Below, one piece after another: positions 26,107 to 35,239 of a stretch of 64,000 nucleotides of DNA; position 1 is the stretch's first letter; each line of letters begins with the position of its first letter. The position numbers and the translations under genes are program-made. Below the pieces are notes generated by a model. The model was not told where the DNA came from. It was given only the letters and a program-made list of their open reading frames with translations, and made no database searches. Origin of the DNA: Ruminococcus sp. (GTDB lineage: Bacteria; Bacillota; Clostridia; Oscillospirales; Ruminococcaceae); the NCBI RefSeq assembly GCF_017650195.1, contig NZ_JAGCFH010000154.1, positions 1 through 64,000 of the forward strand, in the 5' to 3' direction.

Positions 26107-26851
26107 AGTCCTTTTTTACTGGAGGTGTCCAGTCTATACCGCCCCAGCCATCAATATTGGCGCGTTTCATTGCACCGAAGAGCCTGTCTTTAAATCCGTG
26201 GTCATTCCTTTCCATTTCTATAAGGAAATCCTTTGTACGTTGCCGGTTTGTATGACCGTCAGCAGGACATATAGACTTAACAATGGGGAGCTCGTTTCTT
26301 CTGGCAGCCCTGCGTATTTCCTTCTCGGGAGCAAGAACAAGAGGACGTATAACAGTGATTTTCTTGTGGGTCAGGTATGTACTCGGCGAGAAGCAGCCTA
26401 TACGTCCTTCAGTGAAGAGGTTCATTACGAAGGTCTCCACAGCGTCGTCGTAGTTGTGACCAAGCGCGACTTTATTGCATCCGAGGTTGTTTGCGGCGTC
26501 GTGTAGAGCTCCGCGACGCATTCTTGCACACAAACTACAAGGACTTGGCTCTTTCCGTACGTCGAAAACTATCTCGCCTATCTGAGTGGGGATGACGCTG
26601 TACTCAACCCCATGCTCCCTACAGAGCTCAGAAACAGCTGTAAAGTCACTCTTACTGTTCTTAAAGCCCATATCGAGGGTACAGGCTGCAACGCCGTATT
26701 CAATGCCTATAAAGCGCCTGAGAAGAATGAGCCCCTGTAGGAGAACAAGACTGTCTTTTCCTCCCGATACACCAACAAGGATACGGTCGCCGTCACTGAT
26801 AAGCCCATACTGCTGTATCGCCTTGCGCATATAACCGAGTATCTTCTGCAT
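26105..26851 (-). CDS. TtcA-like tRNA 2-thiolation protein (PP-loop ATPase)
   Basis: A 248-residue member of the TtcA/TtuA PP-loop family, which activates tRNA cytidine or uridine with ATP for sulfur insertion. It shows the PP-loop GVSGGKDSLVLL near residue 28, a CSLCARMRRGAL motif near residue 130 (iron-sulfur Cys pair) and GHNYDDAVETF. TtcA itself thiolates C32. Assignment to TtcA rather than another TtcA-like subgroup is not certain. It converges on scaE. Confidence 0.88.
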   Translation of the reverse strand: MQKILGYMRKAIQQYGLISDGDRILVGVSGGKDSLVLLQGLILLRRFIGIEYGVAACTLDMGFKNSKSDFTAVSELCREHGVEYSVIPTQIGEIVFDVRKEPSPCSLCARMRRGALHDAANNLGCNKVALGHNYDDAVETFVMNLFTEGRIGCFSPSTYLTHKKITVIRPLVLAPEKEIRRAARRNELPIVKSICPADGHTNRQRTKDFLIEMERNDHGFKDRLFGAMKRANIDGWGGIDWTPPVKKD

Positions 26852-26973
26852 TATGACCTCCCAAAAAAATGATTTCCATTGATTATAACATAGTTTAGAT
26901 GAAATTGCAACCGTTTTATTCTCCTGTACATCATTATTTTGCTGTATATTTTCAATAAATTTGCAAATAGAAC

Positions 26974-27002
26974 TTGCAATAGCGAAAAAAATATATTATA
27001 AT
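26974..27002 (+). promoter_or_regulatory. Promoter of the DUF2500-like gene
   Basis: TTGCAA, 17-bp spacer, TATAAT. Confidence 0.75.
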
Positions 27003-27035
27003 ATAATGTATGATACTATATTTATCTGGAAATAG

Positions 27036-27070
27036 AAAGGAGCTGCGCGTTAAGCGCGGATACTGAAATG
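27036..27070 (+). promoter_or_regulatory. Split ribosome-binding region with intervening hairpin
   Basis: AAAGGAG at 27036-27042 is 25 bases from the ATG at 27068, too far for normal initiation. A GCGC/GCGC hairpin (27045-27057) lies between; if folded it would reduce the effective distance to about 12 bases. Confidence 0.5.
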
Positions 27071-27592
27071 ACATTATTTAAGCCTATCATGCTTGCACTG
27101 ATAACAGAACAACTGAAAAATTTGCTTATATTGCTTGCGGCGATAATAGTAATATTAATACTTATAATACTTCTTTTCAGCGGCAAAAGTAAATTCAGGC
27201 GACTACTTTCGCTTTTCCTTGAGGAACAGCCGGAAATGAGCGGCGAAATGCCCCGCAGGAGCGAGCCTGCTGACCGAGCTCCCGTTCAGAAAAGACAGCA
27301 GCCCGCAGATGAGTTTGCACAGCAGAAGCGTACCTCAGAGCCTATAGTTGAAATGGCTACACTTGTCAGAAAGAGCGACGACCGCCTCAGGATAATAGAG
27401 AGTACAGGACAGGTAAGAATGGTCGATGAGTATTACGAGCTCATCTTCGTGACGAGAAAGGGACACAAGCTTAAGATTGAGTGTTCTGCGGAGGCTTACG
27501 ACAAGGTGCCATTCAATCAGCCGGGCTCCCTTACATACAGGAGGAATACTCTGGTAAAGTTCAAGTACTATGAGGATACGGTGTTCAACTAA
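27068..27592 (+). CDS. DUF2500-like membrane-anchored protein
   Basis: A 174-residue protein with one N-terminal membrane helix (about residues 18-40), a charged flexible region (45-90) and a C-terminal small beta domain (MATLVRKSDDRL, YYELIFVTRKGHKLKIEC, PGSLTYRRNTLVKF) resembling DUF2500. Function unknown. The SD is unusually distant and may be brought close by a hairpin. It is followed by ung after 63 bases. Confidence 0.65.
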   Translation: MTLFKPIMLALITEQLKNLLILLAAIIVILILIILLFSGKSKFRRLLSLFLEEQPEMSGEMPRRSEPADRAPVQKRQQPADEFAQQKRTSEPIVEMATLVRKSDDRLRIIESTGQVRMVDEYYELIFVTRKGHKLKIECSAEAYDKVPFNQPGSLTYRRNTLVKFKYYEDTVFN

Positions 27593-27655
27593 GTCAAATA
27601 TCGGGGGGGCGGCTTTGGTCGTCCCTTATTTGTATACAGAAACGGACGTGTGATA

Positions 27656-28327
27656 ATGGTAAACTTCAACAACGACTGGGACGAGCTGCTCAAAGGGGAG
27701 TTCGACAAGGATTACTACCTACAACTCAGACAGACACTCATAAACGAATACAGAACCCAGTGTATCTATCCCGGAATGTATGATATCTTCAACGCAATGA
27801 AGTATACGTCATATAACGATGTTAAATGCGTTATAATCGGTCAGGATCCATACCATGGCGAGGGACAGGCTCATGGACTGAGCTTTTCAGTACGAAAGGG
27901 CGTAGCTCCACCGCCGTCACTGGTAAATATCTTCAAGGAGATACGTGACGACGTTGGGATAGATAACCTCGGCAAGCATGGTGAGCTGACAAAATGGGCT
28001 CAGCAGGGAGTGCTGCTGCTGAATTCCGTTCTTACTGTACGTGCAGATCAGGCAAGGAGCCACAGGGGCATAGGCTGGGAGAATTTCACCACAGACGTTA
28101 TACAACTCCTAAACAAGCGTGAGAAGCCAATGGTGTTTATGCTCTGGGGCGGCGACGCAAAGGCGAAGCAGCAGTACATAACCAATCCTGAACATCTTAT
28201 ACTCAAAGCAGCTCACCCAAGTCCGCTGTCAGCGTACAACGGTTTTTTCGGGTGCAGGCATTTTTCAAAGGCAAACGTATTTCTCCGCACTAATGGCTTG
28301 GGAGAGATAGACTGGTCGATAGACTGA
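27656..28327 (+). CDS. ung: Uracil-DNA glycosylase
   Basis: A 223-residue family 1 UDG that removes uracil from DNA. It has the water-activating loop GQDPYHGEGQAHGLSFSV (near residue 62) and the DNA-intercalating loop HPSPLSAYNGFFG near residue 188. ATG 27656 gives the usual length; GTG 27650 is an alternative. A GGACGTG precedes it but the SD is weak. It is followed by metF after 13 bases, probably co-transcribed. Confidence 0.97.
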   Translation: MVNFNNDWDELLKGEFDKDYYLQLRQTLINEYRTQCIYPGMYDIFNAMKYTSYNDVKCVIIGQDPYHGEGQAHGLSFSVRKGVAPPPSLVNIFKEIRDDVGIDNLGKHGELTKWAQQGVLLLNSVLTVRADQARSHRGIGWENFTTDVIQLLNKREKPMVFMLWGGDAKAKQQYITNPEHLILKAAHPSPLSAYNGFFGCRHFSKANVFLRTNGLGEIDWSID

Positions 28328-28340
28328 ACGGAGGACAGGT

Positions 28341-29201
28341 ATGCATATTAAGGAACTTTTCGGAAAGAAGACGGTATTTTCCTTCGAGGTCTTTCCACCC
28401 AAGAAAACAAGTCCTGTAGAGGTGATATATGATACCCTCGACGAGCTCAACGGACTGAAGCCGGATTTCATAAGCGTTACCTTCGGTGCCGGCGGAAGCG
28501 GAAACAGCAGGTACGCACTGGAGATAGCCTCAAAGATAAAGGAGAGTGGCATTATACCCATGCTGCACCTTCCATGTATAAACTTCACAAGGGCAGAGAT
28601 AGACGCGGCTCTTGACGAAGCCAAGGCTCGCGGTATAGATAACATACTTGCTCTAAGAGGCGATATAAATCCTGATATACCTCCTGTGGAGGAGTTCAGG
28701 TATGCCAGTGATCTAATAAACTATATTAAGACTAAGGGTAGCTTCGATATAGCCGGAGCATGCTATCCTGAGTGTCACCCTGACGCTGAAAACCTGATAG
28801 AGGATATAACCAATCTCCGCAAAAAGGTTGATGCAGGTGCAGACCACCTTATTACACAGCTTTTCTTCGATAACGACAGCTTTTATGAGTTCCGTGAAAA
28901 GGCTGCCATAGCAGGCATAAACGTGCCTATAGAAGCAGGTATCATGCCTGTTGTTAACAAGAGACAGATAGAGCGCATGGTAACTACCTGCGGCGCAAGT
29001 CTGCCAAGTAAATTCGTTCGTATCATGACGAAATACGAGCATAATCCCGAGGCTCTACGAGATGCCGGAATAGCTTACGCGGTCAATCAGATAGTTGACC
29101 TTGCCGCAAGCGGAGTTGACGGTATACACCTCTATACTATGAACAATCCCTACGTTGCACGCAAGATAAGCGAAGCAGTGAAGGGAATAATAGGTGCGTA
29201 A
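28341..29201 (+). CDS. metF: Methylenetetrahydrofolate reductase
   Basis: A 286-residue flavoprotein that reduces methylene-THF to methyl-THF for methionine synthesis. FSFEVFPPKK with the conserved Glu, VTFGAGGS, LALRGD and ITQLFFDND are family signatures. GGAGG precedes the ATG. Its stop TAA overlaps the ATG of the next gene by one base, so the two are coupled. Confidence 0.96.
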   Translation: MHIKELFGKKTVFSFEVFPPKKTSPVEVIYDTLDELNGLKPDFISVTFGAGGSGNSRYALEIASKIKESGIIPMLHLPCINFTRAEIDAALDEAKARGIDNILALRGDINPDIPPVEEFRYASDLINYIKTKGSFDIAGACYPECHPDAENLIEDITNLRKKVDAGADHLITQLFFDNDSFYEFREKAAIAGINVPIEAGIMPVVNKRQIERMVTTCGASLPSKFVRIMTKYEHNPEALRDAGIAYAVNQIVDLAASGVDGIHLYTMNNPYVARKISEAVKGIIGA

Positions 29202-29869
29202 TGGAGCTGCTGCCGATATCAAAGGCGGAAGCCGCACGGTATATGGGGGTTAAGGGGGAGCCGGACAGCGCTGTTTCAGAGCTGCTTGACCGCGCCGAAA
29301 AGCAGGTGCGAGAGGTTCTCCGCCCAAAATATGTATATATTGAAACAGATATCTCTATTACAGACGAGGGAGTTCTCCTCGGAGCGATGATTGAGCCCTT
29401 GACAGGAGATGACATAAGGCGTCACCTTAAAGGTTGCGATAAAGCCGTGCTTCTTGCTGCTACCCTTTCTCAGGAAGCAGACAAGCTCATACGTCAGGCA
29501 GCTGTGACGAATATGGCGTATTCACTCGCGCTGGACTGTATATGCAGCGCGGCGATAGAACAGGTCTGTGAACGTGCCGAGGAAGAGATATTTTCAAAGC
29601 TCTCCGCTCCATACAGGACATGGCGATTCAGCCCTGGCTACGGAGATCTTCCGTTAACACTTCAGCGTGGATTTTTGCTTGCACTTAACGCTCAGCGACG
29701 CATAGGGCTTACAGTGACGGATAGCTCTTTGCTAATACCGTCAAAATCCGTGACCGCTGTCATAGGGATATCAGACGTTCAAGTTACTAAGGGAAGCCGC
29801 GGTTGTGCAGTATGCACGATGAAGGACAGTTGCGCATACAGACTTTCAGGCAACATTTGTAAAAAATAG
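29201..29869 (+). CDS. Stand-alone MetH reactivation-domain protein
   Basis: A 222-residue protein resembling the C-terminal activation domain of cobalamin-dependent methionine synthase, which binds SAM and helps reduce oxidised cobalamin. RFSPGYGDLPL and LLIPSKSVTAVIGISD are the diagnostic motifs. The C-terminus carries a Cys cluster (CAVCTMKDSC) not found in MetH itself, suggesting a metal or redox site. Coupling to metF supports a role in the methionine cycle. In Firmicutes this domain is often separated from a short MetH; no metH is in the window. Confidence 0.88.
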   Translation: MELLPISKAEAARYMGVKGEPDSAVSELLDRAEKQVREVLRPKYVYIETDISITDEGVLLGAMIEPLTGDDIRRHLKGCDKAVLLAATLSQEADKLIRQAAVTNMAYSLALDCICSAAIEQVCERAEEEIFSKLSAPYRTWRFSPGYGDLPLTLQRGFLLALNAQRRIGLTVTDSSLLIPSKSVTAVIGISDVQVTKGSRGCAVCTMKDSCAYRLSGNICKK

Positions 29870-29960
29870 TACGTAATACAGGCACTTTTTAATAGTTTTT
29901 TAATCAGTAATATGTGATAATATCACTATAAATCGCTCTAAAATATATGTAAAATAGATA

Positions 29961-29990
29961 TTGACATAAATAGTAACAAAGTGATATAAT
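29961..29990 (+). promoter_or_regulatory. Promoter of the sugar-binding lipoprotein gene
   Basis: TTGACA, 18-bp spacer, TATAAT, about 80 bases before the start. Confidence 0.85.
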
Positions 29991-30072
29991 TAAGAAAAAC
30001 GCAATAATTGATGAAATCGCAATTAAAGATATATTCAAATTTGAAAAGTGCTAACAAAAAAGGAGTTAGATG

Positions 30073-31476
30073 ATGAGAAAAGCAAGGTATTTCATTTCTG
30101 CATTGCTGATAGTGTCAATGCCTGCATCTCTTCTTTCATGCAGCAAAAAGGATGAGCAGCCCAAGTACAGTAAGGAACTCGATACCTCTGTAAGGGAAGA
30201 GATACATAAGAATGCCGCTGAATCTGATCTTCTTACAGGCGACAAGCTGGAAAACGGCGAGATAAAGTGGCTCTCCGACTGGGATATAAACCCGGATTCT
30301 ACCGGCAAGAACGTGCCTACGGATCTTGCAGTATTTCAGGAGCGCTACGGCGGCACTGTAAAATATTATAAATGTACTTATGAAAACCGCTACGAAAAGC
30401 TAGCGGAGTATATAAACTCTGACGAGGGCATAGACTTTTTCTACGGAGGAAATCTTGACGCCTTCCCCAACGGAGCGATAAAGAAGATATTTGCTCCTGT
30501 GGATGATTATATCGACTTTGATTCCCCACTATGGGAGGATGTCAAGGAGCTGAACGACAGCTTCGTATGGAACGGAAAGCACTATATGTCGGGCGTTCAG
30601 GCTACAGGAGATAAGGTCGGAGTGATATATAATAAAAAGACCGTTGCGGAAGCAGGTCTTGAGGATCCCGCAGATCTTTATGCAAAGGGAGAATGGGACT
30701 GGGACGCTTTTGAGGATATGCTCGAACAGTACGTTGACCCTTCAAAGCAAAGATACGGTATTGACGGTTGGTGGTTTGAGTTCGGACTGATGAATACCAT
30801 AGGTCTGCCGCCAGTAAGCATCGAAAACGGCAGGTTGGTGAGCAATATCGGTGATCCTGCAATGGAGCGTGTCCAGAACTGGATGTACGGGCTCAGCCAG
30901 AAAGGCTATGTAGCTATCGGAAGTGAGGATCTAGGTTGGGAAGCCCGGCCTGCGTATATTGGAGAGGGAAAAACACTGTTCTATCCTGCGGGCTTGTATG
31001 AGTTTTATAAGGAGAAGTCTCAGTGGAGCACAACCTTCGGAAACGACGCATTCTTCGTTCCTATGCCAAAGGACCCAAAGGCGGACGAATACTATATTCC
31101 CACAGGCTTTGAAGCTTATATGTTCGTCACCGGGGGTTCAAATCCCGAGGGAGTGGCAAAGTATCTTGACTGCAAGCGATTTACTCATATCGACAAGGAT
31201 ACCAAGTCTCTTGCTGATAAGCAGTTTACTGAGGACTACGGTTGGTCTCAGGAAATGCTGGATATGAAGAACAGTATGCAGGAGCTTGCAGAAGAAAATC
31301 CTGTTATCGACATTTCAAAGGGTATATCAGATGACTGCGGAGAGCTTCTTGATGACAGTCTCAGAAAGGCTGCAAGAGGAACGCCGTGGAATGAGACTTA
31401 TGAGGCGATATACGCAACTGTCGATAAGTATCTTGAAAAGATAAACGCAGATTCCGGATCTGCGGATGTCGGATGA
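30073..31476 (+). CDS. Extracellular solute-binding lipoprotein (ABC sugar-binding type)
   Basis: A 467-residue lipoprotein with lipobox SLLSCSKK and the fold features of family 1 solute-binding proteins: the GDKVGVIYNKKTVAEAGL motif near residue 180, the Trp-rich GEWDWDAFEDML segment, and FFVPMPKDPKADEYYIP. Such proteins deliver oligosaccharides to an ABC permease. No permease or ATPase gene is adjacent, so it is an orphan and its ligand cannot be inferred. AGGAG precedes two consecutive ATG codons (30070 and 30073); the second has better spacing. Confidence 0.85.
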   Translation: MRKARYFISALLIVSMPASLLSCSKKDEQPKYSKELDTSVREEIHKNAAESDLLTGDKLENGEIKWLSDWDINPDSTGKNVPTDLAVFQERYGGTVKYYKCTYENRYEKLAEYINSDEGIDFFYGGNLDAFPNGAIKKIFAPVDDYIDFDSPLWEDVKELNDSFVWNGKHYMSGVQATGDKVGVIYNKKTVAEAGLEDPADLYAKGEWDWDAFEDMLEQYVDPSKQRYGIDGWWFEFGLMNTIGLPPVSIENGRLVSNIGDPAMERVQNWMYGLSQKGYVAIGSEDLGWEARPAYIGEGKTLFYPAGLYEFYKEKSQWSTTFGNDAFFVPMPKDPKADEYYIPTGFEAYMFVTGGSNPEGVAKYLDCKRFTHIDKDTKSLADKQFTEDYGWSQEMLDMKNSMQELAEENPVIDISKGISDDCGELLDDSLRKAARGTPWNETYEAIYATVDKYLEKINADSGSADVG

Positions 31477-31601
31477 ATCCCATAAATCATTAATAGTACA
31501 CCGGTATATATTCAGACTTTTATGATGCGCGACAAAATGCTGTAATAGATCAGAAATAGGTATGATCTTGTTAATTAAAACTTGGAAAGGAGGCTGTGAT
31601 C

Positions 31602-32561
31602 ATGGAGAAAGTGCTCGTTACAGGGGGATGTGGACTTATCGGTCAGCATATTTGTTCAGGATTGCTGAAAAAGGGATATGAGGTCATAGCTATTGACAGG
31701 GAGGAGACAGGTTATAACGATGGAAAAGACAATTATACCTTCGTTGAATGTGATCCTACCGACAAGAATACCATTGCAGAATTATTTGAAAATTACAAAT
31801 TTTATGCTGTTGTACATGCTGCTTTTACCGTCGATAACGATTACGGACCAATCGTTACCGAAAAGGAGATGAAGGAGTCTGCTGTGGCGGATAAGTTCAT
31901 CTATCACTACGCTGCGACATCGACTGCTAAGAAGATCGTTATGCTCAGCACCTCTCAGGTTTACCAGTTCCCGAAGACACGTGAACCTATACGCGAGGAC
32001 AGCGATCTTAAGCCTGTCACAAATTATGCCAGCATGAAGTATGCATCAGAGAAGGCAATGTCTTCCGAAATGCAGCACCATAAGGACGAAGAGCTCATCG
32101 GTTGTATAATCCGCTTTGCTCCGGTGTATACCTTAAACTTCACTGACAATCTTATGGTGAAGATAACTGACCCAAAGGACGGCTCTCTCTTCGTATTCGG
32201 CGAGGGACAGTATGGCTTTCAGATGTGCTGCGTACATAATCTGGTGGACTTTATACTGTGCTTTATAAAGAATGCAGACTCAGCACGGTATGCGGGAGTA
32301 TACAACGTGAGTGACAAGCTTCTCACTACTGCTGCTGATATCATAACCTTCATGCGTGAGCATCATCGCCTCGGAGCTGTAATGCAGAAATCTTCTAGCG
32401 GAGCGATATCGAAGCTCAAGGGCATATTCGGAGCTAGCAAGGAAGAGAAGCAGAATTATCGTTATCTCGATCTGAGCAAGCACGAAAACAATAATATGCT
32501 TGACTGCACCCGTGCGTCGAAGTTCGTAACTTTCAGGTGGGATATACATAACACCAAGTAA
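31602..32561 (+). CDS. NAD-dependent epimerase/dehydratase family protein
   Basis: A 319-residue extended short-chain dehydrogenase/reductase. It shows an N-terminal Rossmann motif TGGCGLIGQH, an active-site region with MLSTSQVYQFP and the NYASMKYASEK Tyr-x3-Lys pair. Substrate specificity cannot be told; nucleotide-sugar epimerase is the usual role of relatives. GGAGG precedes ATG 31602. A strong terminator follows. Confidence 0.85.
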   Translation: MEKVLVTGGCGLIGQHICSGLLKKGYEVIAIDREETGYNDGKDNYTFVECDPTDKNTIAELFENYKFYAVVHAAFTVDNDYGPIVTEKEMKESAVADKFIYHYAATSTAKKIVMLSTSQVYQFPKTREPIREDSDLKPVTNYASMKYASEKAMSSEMQHHKDEELIGCIIRFAPVYTLNFTDNLMVKITDPKDGSLFVFGEGQYGFQMCCVHNLVDFILCFIKNADSARYAGVYNVSDKLLTTAADIITFMREHHRLGAVMQKSSSGAISKLKGIFGASKEEKQNYRYLDLSKHENNNMLDCTRASKFVTFRWDIHNTK

Positions 32562-32570
32562 AATATGTAA

Positions 32571-32607
32571 GCCCCGTGTGTCTTTTGTTTGACGCACGGG
32601 GCTTTTT
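32571..32607 (+). terminator. Strong terminator after the epimerase gene
   Basis: GCCCCGTG-GTC / GAC-GCACGGGGC stem with TTTTGTTT loop and five T residues. Confidence 0.93.
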
Positions 32608-32614
32608 ATGCTTA

Positions 32615-32857
32615 TTATTCTATTACCGTATAATTCTCGGCAGCATTCTCCTTGGTTGCGTGTTCCGTAACGCTAAGTACCTTAACCTTAAGGGGGCGTG
32701 TACCCATATTTATCTCGATTATATCGCCCACCTTTACGTCATAGGAAGCCCTTGCGACTTTGCCGTTCACGACTATCTTCTCCGCGTCGCATGCTTCGTT
32801 TGCGACAGAGCGGCGCTTTATAAGGCGCGTTACTTTGAGGTATTTATCAAGTCTCAT
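32615..32857 (-). CDS. S4-domain RNA-binding protein (HslR/RqcP-like)
   Basis: An 80-residue single S4 domain (MRLDKYLKVTRLIKRRSVAN at the start, VNGKVARASYDVKVGD in the middle). Relatives include Hsp15 and RqcP (YabO), which bind stalled 50S subunits. In Firmicutes this gene typically lies with HU and MazG, exactly as here (mazG-HU-S4 operon), supporting the RqcP assignment. Confidence 0.9.
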   Translation of the reverse strand: MRLDKYLKVTRLIKRRSVANEACDAEKIVVNGKVARASYDVKVGDIIEINMGTRPLKVKVLSVTEHATKENAAENYTVIE

Positions 32858-32888
32858 AAATTCCTTCCTTATACAGATTATTGCAAAG

Positions 32889-32916
32889 CAAACGGGGACA
32901 GTGGACTGTCCCCGTT
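32889..32916 (-). other. Stable hairpin between HU and S4 genes
   Basis: AACGGGGACAGT / ACTGTCCCCGTT, a nearly perfect stem without a long T run. Likely an attenuator or mRNA stabiliser that allows high HU and low S4 expression. Confidence 0.6.
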
Positions 32917-32923
32917 ATATTCA

Positions 32924-33226
32924 TTACTTTTTCTTCTTCTTGCTGTTCTTTACAGTGTTAACAGCTTCCTTGAGACCTCTACCAGCCTTGAAAGCGGGAG
33001 CCTTACAAGGAGGGCAAACCATCTTAGCCTTTGTCTTGGGGTTGATGCAGGTCTTTTCGCCTCTCTCACGAACCTCGAAAGTACCGAAGCCTGTGATAGA
33101 AACCTTGTCTCCCTTTACGAGAGCTTCCTGAATAGATGAAAGTGTAGCCTCAAGTGCTGCAGCAGCGTCCTTCTTTGTGCAGCTTGCCTTCTCTGCGATA
33201 GAGTTGATGAGTTCAGTCTTTGTCAT
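32924..33226 (-). CDS. hup: HU family DNA-binding protein
   Basis: A 100-residue histone-like protein: MTKTELINSIAEKASCTKKD, GDKVSITGFGTFEVRER and FKAGRGLKEAVN are the HU signatures. The DNA-binding arm contains a CPPC motif (KMVCPPCKAPAF), and the tail ends in five lysines. Both are common in Ruminococcus-type HU but longer than the 90-residue standard. GGAGG at the mazG end provides its SD; the gap to mazG is 2 bases. Confidence 0.95.
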   Translation of the reverse strand: MTKTELINSIAEKASCTKKDAAAALEATLSSIQEALVKGDKVSITGFGTFEVRERGEKTCINPKTKAKMVCPPCKAPAFKAGRGLKEAVNTVKNSKKKKK

Positions 33227-33228
33227 TT

Positions 33229-34044
33229 TTACGTTCCTCCATTTTTACTGATAATTGATTTTGCCTTGTCCCAAAAAACGTCAAGCTCTTCAATAGGAAG
33301 ATTCTTCATATCGAGGTTTTCCGCAGAAGTCAAATCTTCTGTGACAGAAAAGCGCTTGATAAACTTTTCCGTAGCGGATTTAAGTGCTAACTCGGCATCA
33401 ACGCCGAGGTGGCGGGCTGCATTTACGCACGAAAAAAGCAGATCGCCGATCTCTTCTTCGATATTAGCCTTATCGCCGTTGGCGATAGCAGCGTCCAGCT
33501 CAGACTTTTCGTTTCCGATACAAGCTACGGCATCCTCAGCGCAGCGAAAATCCATACCTGCGCGCATTGCTCTTTTGCCGACCTTCTGTGCTCTCATAAG
33601 AGCCGGAAGTGACTTCGCAACGCTTGTGAGTGTGTCAGTATATCGTTCCTGTCCCTTTGTTTCCATTTTAATAGCGTCCCAATTCTTAAGCACCTGATCG
33701 GTGGTATTGGCTGTAACGCTGCCAAAAACGTGGGGATGGCGGATGATTAGCTTCTTGCAGACTTCGTCGCACACATCATCGAAAGTAAACGTACTTGTTT
33801 CTTCCTCGATTCTGCAATGGAAAACCACCTGAAGCAGAACGTCACCCAGCTCTTCGCGAAGAAGCGCCTTGTCGTCAAGGTCGATAGCTTCTATGACCTC
33901 GCAGGTCTCTTCTATGAAGTCGCTCCTGATAGACTGGTGGGTCTGTTCTCTGTCCCAGGGACAGCCACCCTCGCCTCTCAAAAGCCTGACTATATCGAGC
34001 AGATCACTGATCGAATAATGATCCTTCTGCTGATAATCAACCAT
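33229..34044 (-). CDS. mazG: Nucleoside triphosphate pyrophosphohydrolase MazG
   Basis: A 271-residue MazG with two tandem domains. The N-terminal one shows LRGEGGCPWDREQTHQSIR and the EExxE...ExxD metal motif (EETCEVIEAIDLDD, REELGDVLLQVV). The C-terminal one has EEIGDLLFSCVNAARHLGVD. It hydrolyses aberrant NTPs and can lower (p)ppGpp. It is first gene of the mazG-HU-S4 operon on the minus strand, with a promoter at 34079-34107. Confidence 0.95.
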   Translation of the reverse strand: MVDYQQKDHYSISDLLDIVRLLRGEGGCPWDREQTHQSIRSDFIEETCEVIEAIDLDDKALLREELGDVLLQVVFHCRIEEETSTFTFDDVCDEVCKKLIIRHPHVFGSVTANTTDQVLKNWDAIKMETKGQERYTDTLTSVAKSLPALMRAQKVGKRAMRAGMDFRCAEDAVACIGNEKSELDAAIANGDKANIEEEIGDLLFSCVNAARHLGVDAELALKSATEKFIKRFSVTEDLTSAENLDMKNLPIEELDVFWDKAKSIISKNGGT

Positions 34045-34078
34045 AGGATAACACTCCCTTAATGACGGGCTATGTAAT

Positions 34079-34107
34079 ATAATACCCTAAAATTTGTCAA
34101 ATTGCAA
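34079..34107 (-). promoter_or_regulatory. Promoter of the mazG-HU-S4 operon
   Basis: Minus-strand TTGCAA (34102-34107), 17-bp spacer, TATTAT (34079-34084). Confidence 0.65.
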
Positions 34108-34231
34108 CCTATTTTTTACAATTTCGTCAATTTTGTAGAATAAAAGGTTTTACTTAGTTGTGGTTTGTATATTTTTGACATATAATTACTCTCGGTTATA
34201 TATATGTAAATATAAAAACCTGATTATTTTC

Positions 34232-35227
34232 CTACCTATCAACAAATCCGACCTTATGGAAGGCCTTTGAAACTATCCTTCCGGAGTACCTGAGAGCCTT
34301 CTGCGCCCCCTCTGTATAACACTCCTTAAGGTATGTTTTATCTGCACTGAGCTTGGAAAACTCTGTACGGACAGGTTCAAGGTGATCTGCAACAGCTTCT
34401 CCCACAGCGAGCTTGAAGTCGCCGTAGCCCTTTCCTGCAAATTCAGACTCTATAGCCTTGAAATCCTTGCCGGTAACGCAGGAGTAAATGGTCATAAGGT
34501 TATTTATGCCGTCCTTGCCTTCACGGTAGCATATCTCAGCCTCACTGTCAGTGACAGCTCTCTTGAACTTACGCACGATAGTGTCTTTATCGTCAAGTAT
34601 AAGTATGCAGGCATTGGGGTTTTCGTCCGATTTGGACATCTTCTTGGTCGGTTCCTGCAAGGACATTATCTTTGCGCCGACTTCTGGGATATATGGTTCC
34701 GGGAGGGTAAAGAAGTCGCCGTAGCGCTGGTTGAAGCGCTGAGCGATATTTCTTGCCAGCTCCAGGTGCTGCTTCTGGTCAACGCCTACAGGAACGAGGT
34801 CTGCGTTGTAGGCGAGGATATCCGCAGCCATAAGAGTGGGATAAGTAAACAGACCTGCATTGATGTCATCGGGGTGTTTCTGACTCTTGTCCTTGAACTG
34901 GGTCATACGCGAGAGTTCACCGAACTGTGTATTGCAGCCGAGTATCCAGTTGAGCTCGGCGTGAGTTGGAGCGTGGCTCTGTATAAAGAGTATCGACCTT
35001 TTGGGGTCAACGCCGCATGCCATAAGAAGTGCATAAGAATTTAGTGTATTCTGACGGAGCTTTGCAGGTTCCTGTCTTACTGTTATAGCGTGCATATCAA
35101 CAACGCAGTATATGCAGTTGTACTGCTCCTGCAAAGTGCCCCAGTTCCTTACAGCTCCGATATAGTTACCGAGTGTGAAGGTGCCTGTGGGCTGGATACC
35201 GCTGAATATCAGCTTTTTATCGTCCAT
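34232..35227 (-). CDS. trpS: Tryptophanyl-tRNA synthetase
   Basis: A 331-residue class I synthetase. SGIQPTGTFTLGNYIGAVRN contains the HIGH-equivalent (TLGNYIG) and PTKKMSKSDENP the KMSKS loop. DMHAIT and GVDQKQHLELARNIAQRFN are conserved. It is the last gene of a minus-strand unit with an uncharacterised gene and an aminotransferase; no T-box was seen upstream of the unit. Confidence 0.97.
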   Translation of the reverse strand: MDDKKLIFSGIQPTGTFTLGNYIGAVRNWGTLQEQYNCIYCVVDMHAITVRQEPAKLRQNTLNSYALLMACGVDPKRSILFIQSHAPTHAELNWILGCNTQFGELSRMTQFKDKSQKHPDDINAGLFTYPTLMAADILAYNADLVPVGVDQKQHLELARNIAQRFNQRYGDFFTLPEPYIPEVGAKIMSLQEPTKKMSKSDENPNACILILDDKDTIVRKFKRAVTDSEAEICYREGKDGINNLMTIYSCVTGKDFKAIESEFAGKGYGDFKLAVGEAVADHLEPVRTEFSKLSADKTYLKECYTEGAQKALRYSGRIVSKAFHKVGFVDR

Positions 35228-35239
35228 TAGAGGTTCTCC

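Noticed and set aside
31132..31149. tRNA-like GGGGGTTCAAATCCC segment
   Set aside because: It lies inside the solute-binding protein gene, has no acceptor or anticodon arms around it, and is explained by codons.
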